From contig CAZIFQ010000006.1 in NCBI GenBank assembly GCA_964538375.1, positions 82,814 to 146,813 of the forward strand: 64,000 bases of DNA, written 5' to 3'. The notes under the pieces were generated by a model. The model searched no databases. It was given only the letters and a program-made list of their open reading frames with translations, and was not told the DNA's origin. The translations under genes were made by a program, and so were the position numbers. Of the stretch, positions 16,052 to 25,075 are shown piece by piece (the stretch's first letter is position 1; each line of letters starts with the position of its first letter). Source of the stretch: JAUUZQ01 sp964538375 (GTDB taxonomy: Bacteria; Bacteroidota; Bacteroidia; Bacteroidales; GCA-2748055).

Positions 16052-17536
16052 TTACTTAAGTAATACTTCATTAAAGTCCTCTTCTAACTTAGTCTCTGTG
16101 ATCCAGTTATACAAGGTTAAGGTTCTTAAGCTGTAGAAATAGTCCCAGTAATTTCTCAGGGCCTGGACATATTGTCTGCGTGCCACATCTTTCTCTTCCA
16201 ATGCCACATTCAGGTCCAAGACATCAATTTTCCCAATAAGAAAGCGCTGCTTGGTAACTTCATATCGCTTCTGTGCGATAGTATCTGCTTTAGAAGCGAT
16301 AACAAGCTGATCATCCTGCAAGTTAAACTGCATCACCTGAAGAAATACCTGTTGCTCAAAATCAGTTTGAGCTTGCAGCACGTTTGTCTTTATTAACTCT
16401 TGTGCCGACTGTGCCATTCTGTATTGTCCCCTGCCCTCTCCCCAGTCGAGAATAGGAATCTCAAATCCAACTCTTAAGCGTTGCTGGTCTTTAGGATCAA
16501 CATATACTCCGCCCAGGTCACCAGCATTTTTACTAAGTCCGTACAAGGCAAACAAATTTGCCTGCAGTCCTTTCTGAGACTTTGCAAGAGACACACTCTG
16601 CTGAGCTTCAATCAATTGACGCTGCATCTCCATAATTTCAGGATTGTTCTCGTTGGCTTCCTGCAGCGCCCTGTCATAATCAATTTCATTTCCCGGGATA
16701 GACTTAGGCACTTCAAGCTGGATATTTGCCATTTCGTTAAATCCGAGGAACGATCTGAGACGGAACCTCTTCACCTCGAGATCGATATTTGCCTTATTCA
16801 ACGCTGTTCCAGAGTTCAGGTAACTTAGTTCCATTTGAAGCAGCTCATTTTCTGCGATAGTACCTAATTGGTAACGGCCTTCTGCAATATGATAGAGTGT
16901 ATCAGTATTGGCAAAGTTCTTCTCGCTTATCTGGACATTGATCTGTGCCAGGACCAGGTCAAAGAAGTAGCCAACAGCCCTGTTGCTTACCTGCTCCAGG
17001 GAATGGATATAATTTTTCTTTGCCTCTTCGTATTTTGCCGGTTCAATCTTACGCTCCCATTTAAATGCGTTGTACCCGTTAATAGGTTGACTAAATCCAA
17101 TAGTAGCAGGATAGGCCAGGTAGGAATAGGAAGAAGGATCTCCCAAATTATCAATTCTAGCCAAACTGGAAGTCATGAAGATATTACCACCTGTAAAGCT
17201 TACGTTTTGTGACAACCTTGCATCCAATGAAGAATTCATCACAGCCCTGTCGACAAATAACTCAGAACCGTCATTTTGAATTACGCTTTCAATCGTACGA
17301 TTCAAATCCGGGATCTCAGCGTTAAGTGTTAAGCTAGGCAGGAAACTGGCCTTGTAGGACCTGTATTCCCAATAAGATCTACGAAACTGATGTCGCGCCA
17401 TGGTTGCCATAGGCGATTGTTCACGGGACAATTCAACTATGTCTTCAAGGGCTAATTTCATATAAATAGAATCACTTTGCCCCTGGAGCGAGAAAGCTGA
17501 ACAAACTATAATTATTGCAAATAAAAATTTTTTCAT
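16052..17536 (-). CDS. TolC family outer membrane efflux protein
   Basis: A 494-residue outer-membrane channel component of tripartite export. The start at 17536 gives a good signal peptide (MKKFLFAIIIVCSAFSLQG). Two long alpha-helical hairpin halves with many Q, E, A and N residues follow (for example IEPAKYEEAKKNYIHSLEQVS and the mirrored ERRQ-like section near the C-terminus, EEKDVARRQYVQALRNYWDYFYSLR), the usual OEP repeat. The gene is the last of the glmM - HlyD - ABC permease - TolC series on the minus strand, 30 bases after the permease stop. Its partners are the adaptor and permease directly upstream. Confidence 0.92.
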   Translation of the reverse strand: MKKFLFAIIIVCSAFSLQGQSDSIYMKLALEDIVELSREQSPMATMARHQFRRSYWEYRSYKASFLPSLTLNAEIPDLNRTIESVIQNDGSELFVDRAVMNSSLDARLSQNVSFTGGNIFMTSSLARIDNLGDPSSYSYLAYPATIGFSQPINGYNAFKWERKIEPAKYEEAKKNYIHSLEQVSNRAVGYFFDLVLAQINVQISEKNFANTDTLYHIAEGRYQLGTIAENELLQMELSYLNSGTALNKANIDLEVKRFRLRSFLGFNEMANIQLEVPKSIPGNEIDYDRALQEANENNPEIMEMQRQLIEAQQSVSLAKSQKGLQANLFALYGLSKNAGDLGGVYVDPKDQQRLRVGFEIPILDWGEGRGQYRMAQSAQELIKTNVLQAQTDFEQQVFLQVMQFNLQDDQLVIASKADTIAQKRYEVTKQRFLIGKIDVLDLNVALEEKDVARRQYVQALRNYWDYFYSLRTLTLYNWITETKLEEDFNEVLLK

Positions 17537-17566
17537 CTGTCTAATTGTCAAGAATTTTCTACTAAA

Positions 17567-18907
17567 TTATTCATACCGCAGAGATTCGATTGGATCTCTT
17601 TCTGAAGCACGTTTCGCGGGTGAGTAACCAAAAATGACCCCCACTGAGGCAGAAACACAGAATGCTATGATTACGCTACCAGGAGAAACCACCGTTAGGA
17701 TTCCCGCAAATTTGGTAATCAGTGCCGAAGAAAATACTCCGATGATAACTCCTGCAATACCTCCTGAAACACTTATTAGTACTGCTTCGGCCAAAAACTG
17801 AACAACAATATCCTGTTTCTTTGCCCCTATTGCAAGACGAGTACCTATCTCTTTTATCCGCTCCATAACCGAGGCGAACATAATATTCATTATCCCAATT
17901 CCTCCTACCAGCAAAGAGATACTGGCAATGGCACCAAGCACAATATTGAAAATATCTTTGGTTCGCTGCTCCTGTTTCAGCAATAATTCAGGAACAGTAA
18001 TTTCAAAGTCTTTAACCTCTTCATGCCTTCTAAGCATCATCCTGGCAAGGATATCTGTAGATGGATTCAACTGTTCAGATTCATTTACCTGAACAATGAT
18101 CTTATCCAGCTGATGGTAGTTTCCGGCGGTATTTTGACTTGGACTCGTGCTAATGCTAAAATAGCGGCCAACGAATGTAGATTCATTCTTCAAGCGGGAA
18201 GCCACGAGCGACCTGTTCTGATAGCGCATCAGCATAGTCTTAACCGGAACATACATATTGTCATTCATTACGTTCACACCAATATTTTCAAAGCGTGTGA
18301 GATTAACATTTGACATCTCCAGTACACCCACTATTTTGAGCCAAACCTTATCGAATTTGATATACTCGCCAATGGGATCTGATTTACTGAAAAACTTATT
18401 ACGGATATTGGCACCGATAACACATACCGGGACACCGTTCTCTTCCTGGTGAGCGTTAAAGAAACTGCCTGACTCGAGGGGTAGGTTGTATATATTAAAA
18501 TATTCATTTGAAACTCCCAGTAATTTCGCTGACTCTCTTTTTCCTCCCTTAATTACGTATGAATTCAGTGTTATTTCAGGACTCACCTGTTTCAAAGTTG
18601 GCAGCACCTCCCTGATAGCATCTACATCATCAAGCGTTAATCCCGGAGAAAACTTCCCCTGTTCCTTATTACCAGAGTCCTCTGAGTCCTCTCCATTGGC
18701 TTCAACAATAGGAGTAATCACAATATTATTTACACCAACCATTTTTATCTGTTCAAGTATCTCTTGTTGAGCACCTTTACCAATCGCCAACATCGTGATA
18801 ACGGCCGCTACTCCGAAAATAATTCCCAATGCTGTCAGAAGACTTCGCAATTGATTCGCCATGATAGATTCAATCGCAATAATAATGTCGTGTAAATATC
18901 TTCCCAT
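17567..18907 (-). CDS. MacB-like ABC transporter permease without ATPase domain
   Basis: A 446-residue inner-membrane permease. Residues about 15-45 form TM1 in a typical MacB opening (SIMANQLRSLLTALGIIFGVAAVITMLAIG), followed by a large periplasmic domain (about 46-310, MacB_PCD) and an FtsX domain with three helices at about 320-440 (ILLVGGIGIMNIMFASVMERIKEIGTRLAIGA in parts). In MacB proper an ATPase domain precedes this; here it is absent and no ATPase gene lies in the operon, so an ATPase encoded elsewhere must supply energy. It sits between the HlyD-type adaptor (five bases) and TolC. Substrates of this class include lipoproteins, peptides and drugs. Confidence 0.92.
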   Translation of the reverse strand: MGRYLHDIIIAIESIMANQLRSLLTALGIIFGVAAVITMLAIGKGAQQEILEQIKMVGVNNIVITPIVEANGEDSEDSGNKEQGKFSPGLTLDDVDAIREVLPTLKQVSPEITLNSYVIKGGKRESAKLLGVSNEYFNIYNLPLESGSFFNAHQEENGVPVCVIGANIRNKFFSKSDPIGEYIKFDKVWLKIVGVLEMSNVNLTRFENIGVNVMNDNMYVPVKTMLMRYQNRSLVASRLKNESTFVGRYFSISTSPSQNTAGNYHQLDKIIVQVNESEQLNPSTDILARMMLRRHEEVKDFEITVPELLLKQEQRTKDIFNIVLGAIASISLLVGGIGIMNIMFASVMERIKEIGTRLAIGAKKQDIVVQFLAEAVLISVSGGIAGVIIGVFSSALITKFAGILTVVSPGSVIIAFCVSASVGVIFGYSPAKRASERDPIESLRYE

Positions 18908-18912
18908 AATAA

Positions 18913-20274
18913 TTAACCTCTTTGACGTGGCCTGCTGGACCCACCACTTGGAGAATTTTTGTCTTCCTTTGGTGTCCTCTGTTTTATCTGCTCTTGTTTC
19001 TCTAACTCCTTTTGCCTGATTACTTCAAGTAGTTCAATACCTGTAAGTTTAAATGATTCAGGATCTTCAGGGGCAGAGAGATAAAGTGTTTCTCCTTTAC
19101 TGAGGCCTTGTTCAACAATGATGAAATTCTCATTTGATTCGCCCAATACCACAACCTTTCGTTCCTTTGCTTTAGTATAGACAAAAGTTAATGAATCATT
19201 TGCCCTCACAGCCTCAAGAGGAACATAAAGGACCTCATCATAGACTCTTGTAAGAATACTGTTGCTGGTTGTCATTGAAGGGCGCAAGATTGAATCCTGC
19301 TCATTCAATGCAATTATAACTTCAAATACCTTCGCATCGGTATTAGGCAGCTGTTCTCCAATATTTGCTACTTCAACTACATTACCGCTAAATTCTTTTT
19401 CAGGAAATGCATCTACTCCAATCATAACCTCCTGCTCAGTACTAATTTTACTTATGTCTATCTCATTGACATAAGTTTTAGATATCATTGTTGAAAGATC
19501 CGGCAGGGTAGCAACGGTAGGATCCCATGAATTTATTTCAGCACCGGCCGTCCTTTTCGAACCATTCCAATCTCGTTTATAAATTACCATCCCCGGTGCA
19601 GGAGCTACTATATCGAATTGCTTTAAGACATTATCCATTTCCGTTTTCCGTCGTGACTCTTTAGCAAGGTTTATTTCAGCATCACGCATGTCTCCTTCCG
19701 ATTGTTGTACCCTTAACACATAGTTTTTACTGGCTTGATCATAAGCCCGTTCAGATTTTTCAAGACTTATTTCGGCTTGTCTAATAGTGGCTGGCGGCTC
19801 ATATTTAGACTGTTCCAGTGTAATTTCAGTCTCCTCCATGTTGAATTTCAAATTGATCAATTCGTCACGTAATTGCCTCAATTCCATGGTTGTATCAAGC
19901 TTTGTTCTTAGATGAGCTGCTTCCAGTTTCTCAAGATCGTCCATAATATCCTTGAGTGTATTATCAGCCTCAGAGCGATCTAAGGTTGCAATCCAATCTC
20001 CCGAATCAACAACTGTTCCTTCAGCGATAAGTTCCTGAATCTTAACACTTCGAATACGCAAATTCCTGCTTCTCAATGCTGCAGGTGCCTCAATTGCTGT
20101 CTCATTCTGGGCTTGCAGTTCACCGGTAACCATCACAGCTATTTCAAACCTCCCTTTCTCTACAACCGTTTCCAGGATAACTTCCTTCTCCTTACCAGAG
20201 ACTGCCGAATAAACAATCAGTGCTACAATTACTGCAACAATGACTATCGTTATAATTAAAATTTTCTTTTTCAT
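18913..20274 (-). CDS. HlyD/MacA-family periplasmic adaptor
   Basis: A 453-residue adaptor anchored by an N-terminal membrane helix (residues 5-24, IIVAVIVALIVYSAV). It links an inner-membrane pump to TolC. A long helical hairpin spans about residues 95-215 (EADNTLKDIMDDLEKLEAAH, SLEKSERAYDQASKNYVLRV in parts), flanked by lipoyl/barrel-sandwich pieces (VDSGDWIATLDRSEA and DIVAPAPGMVIYKRD). The C-terminus is low-complexity and basic (SPSGGSSRPRQRG). It lies 19 bases after glmM and five bases before the MacB-like permease, so all are probably one transcript. Confidence 0.9.
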   Translation of the reverse strand: MKKKILIITIVIVAVIVALIVYSAVSGKEKEVILETVVEKGRFEIAVMVTGELQAQNETAIEAPAALRSRNLRIRSVKIQELIAEGTVVDSGDWIATLDRSEADNTLKDIMDDLEKLEAAHLRTKLDTTMELRQLRDELINLKFNMEETEITLEQSKYEPPATIRQAEISLEKSERAYDQASKNYVLRVQQSEGDMRDAEINLAKESRRKTEMDNVLKQFDIVAPAPGMVIYKRDWNGSKRTAGAEINSWDPTVATLPDLSTMISKTYVNEIDISKISTEQEVMIGVDAFPEKEFSGNVVEVANIGEQLPNTDAKVFEVIIALNEQDSILRPSMTTSNSILTRVYDEVLYVPLEAVRANDSLTFVYTKAKERKVVVLGESNENFIIVEQGLSKGETLYLSAPEDPESFKLTGIELLEVIRQKELEKQEQIKQRTPKEDKNSPSGGSSRPRQRG

Positions 20275-20293
20275 ATTATATCAAATGCATTTT

Positions 20294-21682
20294 TTATTCT
20301 TTCAATTTCTCAATAAAACTCATCACAGAGTTGACCAGGTTTTTTGCAATTTCCCTTGTTTCACCTTCCGCAATCACCCTAATAATGGGTTCAGTATTAG
20401 ATTTCCTCAGATGCACCCATCCTTCAGGAGTATCTATCCTTAAACCGTCAGTTTTATTCAAATCTTTTCCTTCATTTTCCTCTTCTACCAACACAAGTAT
20501 TTTGTCAATATCGGTTCCAGGAGTCAATGATATCTTTTTCTTAACAATTTCATAGCCGGGAAGGTTCGTTCTTAATTCACTGCACTTCATTTTTTGTTCA
20601 GCCAAATGACTCAAAAATAATGCTATTCCCACCAGGGCATCTCGTCCATAATGGAGTTCAGGGTAGATCACTCCACCGTTTCCTTCTCCTCCGATAATAC
20701 ACTTTTCCTTCTTCATCACCTCAACAACATTTACCTCTCCTACGGCTGAAGCAAAATATTTTCCACCGTGTTTTTGTGTTATATCAGCCAACGCTCTTGA
20801 TGATGACAGGTTGGAACAGGTATTCCCAGGAGTTTTTGACAACACATAATCAGCTACTGCAACAAGGGTATATTCTTCTCCAAACACTGATCCGTCTTCA
20901 GAAACAATCACCAGGCGGTCTACATCCGGGTCAACAACAAAACCCACATCTGCATTTTCTTTCTTCATCATTGCTGTAATATCTGCCAGGTTCTCCGGCA
21001 GTGGTTCCGGATTGTGCGGGAATTCGCCAGTTGGCTCACAATACATCTTCACTACCTCTTCAACTCCAAGTTCCTTGAGCAATGCAGGCAGGATAATTCC
21101 TCCAACAGAGTTTACACAATCGATTACCACTTTAAATCCGGCCGATTTAATCTTTTCTGCATCAACCAATGGTAAGCCAATTACTTTTTTAATATGAAAA
21201 TCATTCAAGCCGGTAAGCTCAGATGTTATACCCAGATCATCAACGGAAGCAAAATCAAAGTCTTCTTTTTCGATAATATCAAGAATGAAAGCTCCTTCAT
21301 TGGCAGTTAGAAATTCTCCTTTGTGGTTCAGAAGCTTTAAGGCATTCCATTGCCTTGGATTATGACTTGCTGTAAGTATAATGCCTCCATCTGCTTTTAA
21401 TTCAGGAACTGCCATCTCCACTGTAGGTGTGGTGGCCAGGCCAATCACACTAACGCGAACCCCCATTCCTGATAGAGTAGCAGAGACAAGTTTCTCAATC
21501 ATCTCTCCCGAAATACGGGCATCACGCCCTAGCACCACAGAAGGAAATTGTTTCCCTGATTCTTTTTTCAGCCATACTGCATAAGCCGCAGAAAATTTAA
21601 CCGCATCCAGTGGGGTCATTCCGTCACCGGGCTTTCCTCCAATGGTTCCCCTGATACCTGAAATAGACTTAATAAGAGTCAT
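20294..21682 (-). CDS. glmM: phosphoglucosamine mutase (alpha-D-phosphohexomutase family)
   Basis: Interconverts glucosamine-6-phosphate and glucosamine-1-phosphate for UDP-GlcNAc synthesis. At 462 residues it is normal size. The phosphoserine loop is TASHNPRQWNALK with catalytic Ser106; the magnesium loop is DPDVDRLVIV; the sugar-binding loop reads GGEGNGGVIYPELH; the phosphate-binding loop is RKSNTEPIIRVIAEG. The GEGNGG sugar loop is that of Bacteroidota/archaeal GlmM-like enzymes, so a phosphomannomutase activity is not excluded. It is the first gene of the minus-strand series that includes the export operon and has a -7 promoter element at 21802-21809. Confidence 0.88.
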   Translation of the reverse strand: MTLIKSISGIRGTIGGKPGDGMTPLDAVKFSAAYAVWLKKESGKQFPSVVLGRDARISGEMIEKLVSATLSGMGVRVSVIGLATTPTVEMAVPELKADGGIILTASHNPRQWNALKLLNHKGEFLTANEGAFILDIIEKEDFDFASVDDLGITSELTGLNDFHIKKVIGLPLVDAEKIKSAGFKVVIDCVNSVGGIILPALLKELGVEEVVKMYCEPTGEFPHNPEPLPENLADITAMMKKENADVGFVVDPDVDRLVIVSEDGSVFGEEYTLVAVADYVLSKTPGNTCSNLSSSRALADITQKHGGKYFASAVGEVNVVEVMKKEKCIIGGEGNGGVIYPELHYGRDALVGIALFLSHLAEQKMKCSELRTNLPGYEIVKKKISLTPGTDIDKILVLVEEENEGKDLNKTDGLRIDTPEGWVHLRKSNTEPIIRVIAEGETREIAKNLVNSVMSFIEKLKE

Positions 21683-21801
21683 AGATAATTAAATGTGAGC
21701 CGTCAATCTTAGGAAACCTAAAATGCTTAGACTCCTGTTATTAGCAATAGTTTAAATAGTAACGTAAAAATACGGCAATTAGCCATATTTTTTTACGTCC
21801 A

Positions 21802-21809
21802 CAAAGATA
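21802..21809 (-). promoter_or_regulatory. -7 promoter element for glmM operon
   Basis: TATCTTTG on the minus strand, 120 bases upstream of the glmM ATG. No TTTG is seen at -33. It is back-to-back with a TATCTTTG on the plus strand at 21839. Confidence 0.55.
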
Positions 21810-21838
21810 TAAATATTAATGAGTTTATAATTTTATTA

Positions 21839-21846
21839 TATCTTTG
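21839..21846 (+). promoter_or_regulatory. -7 promoter element for the rluB-era-der operon
   Basis: TATCTTTG followed by GC, the same core as the L31 promoter, 50 bases upstream of the rluB-like ATG. A -33 TTTG is not evident. Confidence 0.6.
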
Positions 21847-21896
21847 CAAACCCGCCGAAAAAAACGACGTAACTTACACAGATTAAGATTCATAGA

Positions 21897-22841
21897 ATGG
21901 ACAAGCCGAGACCAAATAAAAACCAGCAAAATGCTGGTGGAAAAAGACCTTCTTTTAAGCCAATTGAGAAAAATGCCCCAAGAAAAAGCAGAAGCAATGC
22001 TGATGGAAAATTCGCGAATATTGATGACGATAATAAGAAGGATTCAGACGTAAAAAAGGGGTATTCAAAAGGGAAATCATACGCTGGTGAAAATAAAAAT
22101 ACAAAGCCAGGTAAGAAGGATCCTGATCTCGTAAGGTTAAACAAGCATATTGCTGCTGCCGGTATTTGTTCCCGTCGTGAAGCTGATGAGCTAATTAAAG
22201 CAGGTTTGGTCATGGTTAATGGGAAAGTAGTTTCCGAGATGGGTGTAAAAGTAGGACCTGGTGATGAGGTACGGTACAACGGTGAAAGATTGAAGAATGA
22301 AAAAAAGGTTTACCTGGTACTGAATAAGCCAAAGGATTATGTTACAACTGTTGACGATCCACATGCCTCAAAAACGGTGATGGAACTAATTAAAGGGGCT
22401 TGCCACGAAAGGATTTATCCTGTGGGCCGCCTGGACCGCAGTACAACGGGCGTTCTCCTCTTTACGAATGACGGTGATTTAACAAAACGCTTAACACATC
22501 CCAGCTTTAACAAGAAAAAGATATACCACGCACACCTGAATAAAAATATTATACAGGATGATTTAAAGAGTATTGCGGAAGGAGTAGAGCTGGAAGATGG
22601 AGTGGTAAAAGCTGATGCTATCGCATATACGAATCCTGATAGCAAACGTGAAGTGGGTATTGAAATACATTCCGGTAAAAACCGTGTTATACGTCGCATG
22701 TTTGAAAAACTTGATTACAAAGTTACCAAACTTGACAGGGTATATTTTGCTGGAATTACTAAGAAAAGCATCTCCAGGGGCAGATGGAGGTTCCTGACCG
22801 AAAAAGAGATTAAAATGCTAAAAATGAACGCTTTTGAATAA
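21897..22841 (+). CDS. pseudouridine synthase, RluB/RsuA family
   Basis: A 314-residue rRNA pseudouridine synthase. Residues 1-76 are a disordered, Lys/Asn/Gly-rich basic extension typical of Bacteroidota homologues. An S4 RNA-binding domain follows (VRLNKHIAAAGICSRREADE, 79-98), then the catalytic domain with GRLDRSTTGVLLFTNDGDLT, in which Asp180 is the catalytic aspartate, and the C-terminal KNRVIRRMFEKLDYKV. It modifies a uridine in ribosomal RNA, probably 23S; which site cannot be told. Its stop overlaps the era start by 8 bases, placing it at the head of rluB-era-der. Confidence 0.9.
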   Translation: MDKPRPNKNQQNAGGKRPSFKPIEKNAPRKSRSNADGKFANIDDDNKKDSDVKKGYSKGKSYAGENKNTKPGKKDPDLVRLNKHIAAAGICSRREADELIKAGLVMVNGKVVSEMGVKVGPGDEVRYNGERLKNEKKVYLVLNKPKDYVTTVDDPHASKTVMELIKGACHERIYPVGRLDRSTTGVLLFTNDGDLTKRLTHPSFNKKKIYHAHLNKNIIQDDLKSIAEGVELEDGVVKADAIAYTNPDSKREVGIEIHSGKNRVIRRMFEKLDYKVTKLDRVYFAGITKKSISRGRWRFLTEKEIKMLKMNAFE

Positions 22842-23724
22842 ACCGACAGCACATAGAGCAGGATTTGTAAACATCATAGGTAGGCCCAATGTTGGGAAAT
22901 CCACCTTGATGAATGCCATGGTTGGTGAAAAACTATCCATTATTACATCTAAGGCGCAAACCACCAGGCATCGTATACATGGGATGGTAAATGATGAGAA
23001 CTACCAGATTGTATTTTCAGATACACCCGGGATTCTTGATCCTGCATATAAGTTGCAGGAATCGATGCTGAAAAGCGCCCGCAGTGCAATCTCAGATGCT
23101 GATATTGTACTCTACATTACAGATCCTTATGAAAAGCCCGAAGAATCGGATCAGATTCTTGATAAACTAAATAAAATTGAAGCTCCGGTCATTCTGCTTA
23201 TCAATAAGGTAGACCAATCCAGCCAGGAGCGGCTTGAACTATTGGTAGAGAAGTGGCATGAGCTTCTTCCAAAGGCTGAAATTATCCCTATCAGTGCACT
23301 TAAAAAATTCAATGTCAAGCCAGTTCTATCAAGAATAATTGCGCTCCTCCCCCTTTCCCCCCCTTACTACCCAAAGGATATGCTCACAGATAAATCCGAG
23401 CGTTTCTTCACAGGGGAGATGATCAGGGAAAGAATTCTGGTTCACTACAAAAAAGAGATTCCCTACTCTGTAGAAATTGAAATCGAATCCTTTAAAGAGG
23501 AAGAGAGTATTATTCGTATCAGGGCAATCATTTATGTAGAAAGAGAGACTCAAAAAGGGATCCTAATTGGCCACCAGGGAGGCGCATTAAAAAGAATTGG
23601 AAGGGAATCCAGGTTGGAAATGGAAGCATTCTTCCAAAAAAAGGTTTTTTTGGAAATGCAGGTAAAAGTGCAGAAAGACTGGAGAAATAACGACAAGAAT
23701 CTTAAAAATTTCGGTTACAGGTAA
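22834..23724 (+). CDS. era: GTPase Era
   Basis: Essential GTPase that binds 16S rRNA during 30S maturation. The 296-residue protein has G1 GRPNVGKST (about 17-25), G3 DTPG, G4 NKVD, and a C-terminal KH domain with GILIGHQGGALKRIGRE. The start is a TTG (22834) overlapping the last codons of the rluB-like gene; a TGA lies in frame at 22825, so no upstream start exists and no ATG precedes the G1 motif. Translational coupling is likely. Confidence 0.95.
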   Translation: MNKPTAHRAGFVNIIGRPNVGKSTLMNAMVGEKLSIITSKAQTTRHRIHGMVNDENYQIVFSDTPGILDPAYKLQESMLKSARSAISDADIVLYITDPYEKPEESDQILDKLNKIEAPVILLINKVDQSSQERLELLVEKWHELLPKAEIIPISALKKFNVKPVLSRIIALLPLSPPYYPKDMLTDKSERFFTGEMIRERILVHYKKEIPYSVEIEIESFKEEESIIRIRAIIYVERETQKGILIGHQGGALKRIGRESRLEMEAFFQKKVFLEMQVKVQKDWRNNDKNLKNFGYR

Positions 23725-23734
23725 ACAAACGACT

Positions 23735-25039
23735 ATGGGTAATATTGTTGCAATTGTAGGAAGGCCAAACGTAGGTAAATCAACATTCTTCAACCGGATG
23801 ACGGAATCACGTCATGCTATTGTAGATGAGACATCAGGAGTGACACGCGACCGCCACTACGGACAGGTAGTCTGGAATGGACGTGATTTCAGCGTGATTG
23901 ATACTGGTGGTTACATTACAAACTCTGAAGATATTTTTGAAGAAGAGATTCGCAAGCAGGTGATCCTGGCTATTGAAGAAGCTGATGTAATTGTGTTCCT
24001 GGTTGATGTGACTACCGGGATCTCTGATCTTGATATAGCCATTGCCAATATTTTACGTAGAGTAAAAAAGCCCGTAATGTTGGTTGTCAACAAAGTGGAT
24101 AATCCAGGCCGCGGACACGATGCAAATGAATTCTATAAACTGGGATTGGGTGATCTTTATCCCATTTCATCTATAAATGGTAGCGGAACAGGCGATATGC
24201 TTGACAAACTGGTAGAGAATTTTAAAAAGGATGATGATGAACTTGAAGAGGACCTTCCGAAAATTGCAGTAGTTGGGAGACCCAATGTAGGGAAATCTTC
24301 CCTGATAAATTCCCTTATTGGCCAGGAACGAAATATTGTTACTCCTGTATCAGGGACTACCCGGGATTCAATCAATACCCGCTATTCTAAATTTAATCTC
24401 GACTTCTATCTTGTCGATACTGCCGGACTGCGCAAGAAGGCCAAGGTAAATGAAGACCTTGAATTTTATTCAGTGATGAGATCGATCAGGGCCATAGAAA
24501 ATTCTGATGTTTGTCTCCTCTTAATCGATGCAAGCATAGGAATTGAGAGTCAAGATGTTAACATCTTTCACCTCATTGAGAAAAATAAAAAAGGCGTTGT
24601 TGTGCTTGTCAATAAGTGGGATATTGTTGAAAAAGAGACAGGGACAACTAAAGAATTCGAGGAGAAAATCAGAAGAAAACTCGAACCATTTAATGATGTG
24701 CCAATTGTTTTTGTTTCGGCGCTCACCAAACAGAGAATACATAAAGCACTGGAAGAAACTATTAAAGTGTTTGGAAATCGAAAGAGGAAGATTCCCACAT
24801 CGAAACTTAACGAAGTGATGCAAGAGGTGATTGAAGCAAATCATCCACCATCAGTAAAAGGTAAATTTATTCGAATAAAATATGTGACCCAGCTTCCAAC
24901 GGTATCGCCTTCATTCGCATTCTATTGCAACCTTCCGCAGTATATCAAGGAACCATATAAAAGATATCTTGAGAATAAGATTCGACAGAACTTTGATTTT
25001 CACGGTGTTCCTATTCAGATTTATATGAGGAAGAAATAG
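23735..25039 (+). CDS. der: ribosome-associated GTPase Der (EngA)
   Basis: A 434-residue protein with two tandem GTPase domains: the first G1 is GRPNVGKST at about residue 8, the second GRPNVGKSS at about residue 180, each followed by its own DT(A/G)G and NKWD/NKVD motifs, then a KH-like C-terminal domain (about 350-434). It acts in 50S subunit assembly. It follows era by 10 bases, the usual Bacteroidota order. Confidence 0.97.
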   Translation: MGNIVAIVGRPNVGKSTFFNRMTESRHAIVDETSGVTRDRHYGQVVWNGRDFSVIDTGGYITNSEDIFEEEIRKQVILAIEEADVIVFLVDVTTGISDLDIAIANILRRVKKPVMLVVNKVDNPGRGHDANEFYKLGLGDLYPISSINGSGTGDMLDKLVENFKKDDDELEEDLPKIAVVGRPNVGKSSLINSLIGQERNIVTPVSGTTRDSINTRYSKFNLDFYLVDTAGLRKKAKVNEDLEFYSVMRSIRAIENSDVCLLLIDASIGIESQDVNIFHLIEKNKKGVVVLVNKWDIVEKETGTTKEFEEKIRRKLEPFNDVPIVFVSALTKQRIHKALEETIKVFGNRKRKIPTSKLNEVMQEVIEANHPPSVKGKFIRIKYVTQLPTVSPSFAFYCNLPQYIKEPYKRYLENKIRQNFDFHGVPIQIYMRKK

Positions 25040-25054
25040 GCAGGGTTTTTGTGG

Positions 25055-25062
25055 TATCTTTG
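25055..25062 (+). promoter_or_regulatory. -7 promoter element before the 166-residue lipoprotein gene
   Basis: TATCTTTG, identical to the L31 and rluB cores, 13 bases before the ATG. If used, the mRNA leader would be only a few bases long. No TTTG at the right distance was found, so it may be coincidental. Confidence 0.4.
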
Positions 25063-25075
25063 CTGAAATTGAGCT

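Noticed and set aside
22825..22841. Possible frameshift between the rluB-like gene and era
   Set aside because: Both proteins are full length with complete motifs; the overlap is a normal coupled start.
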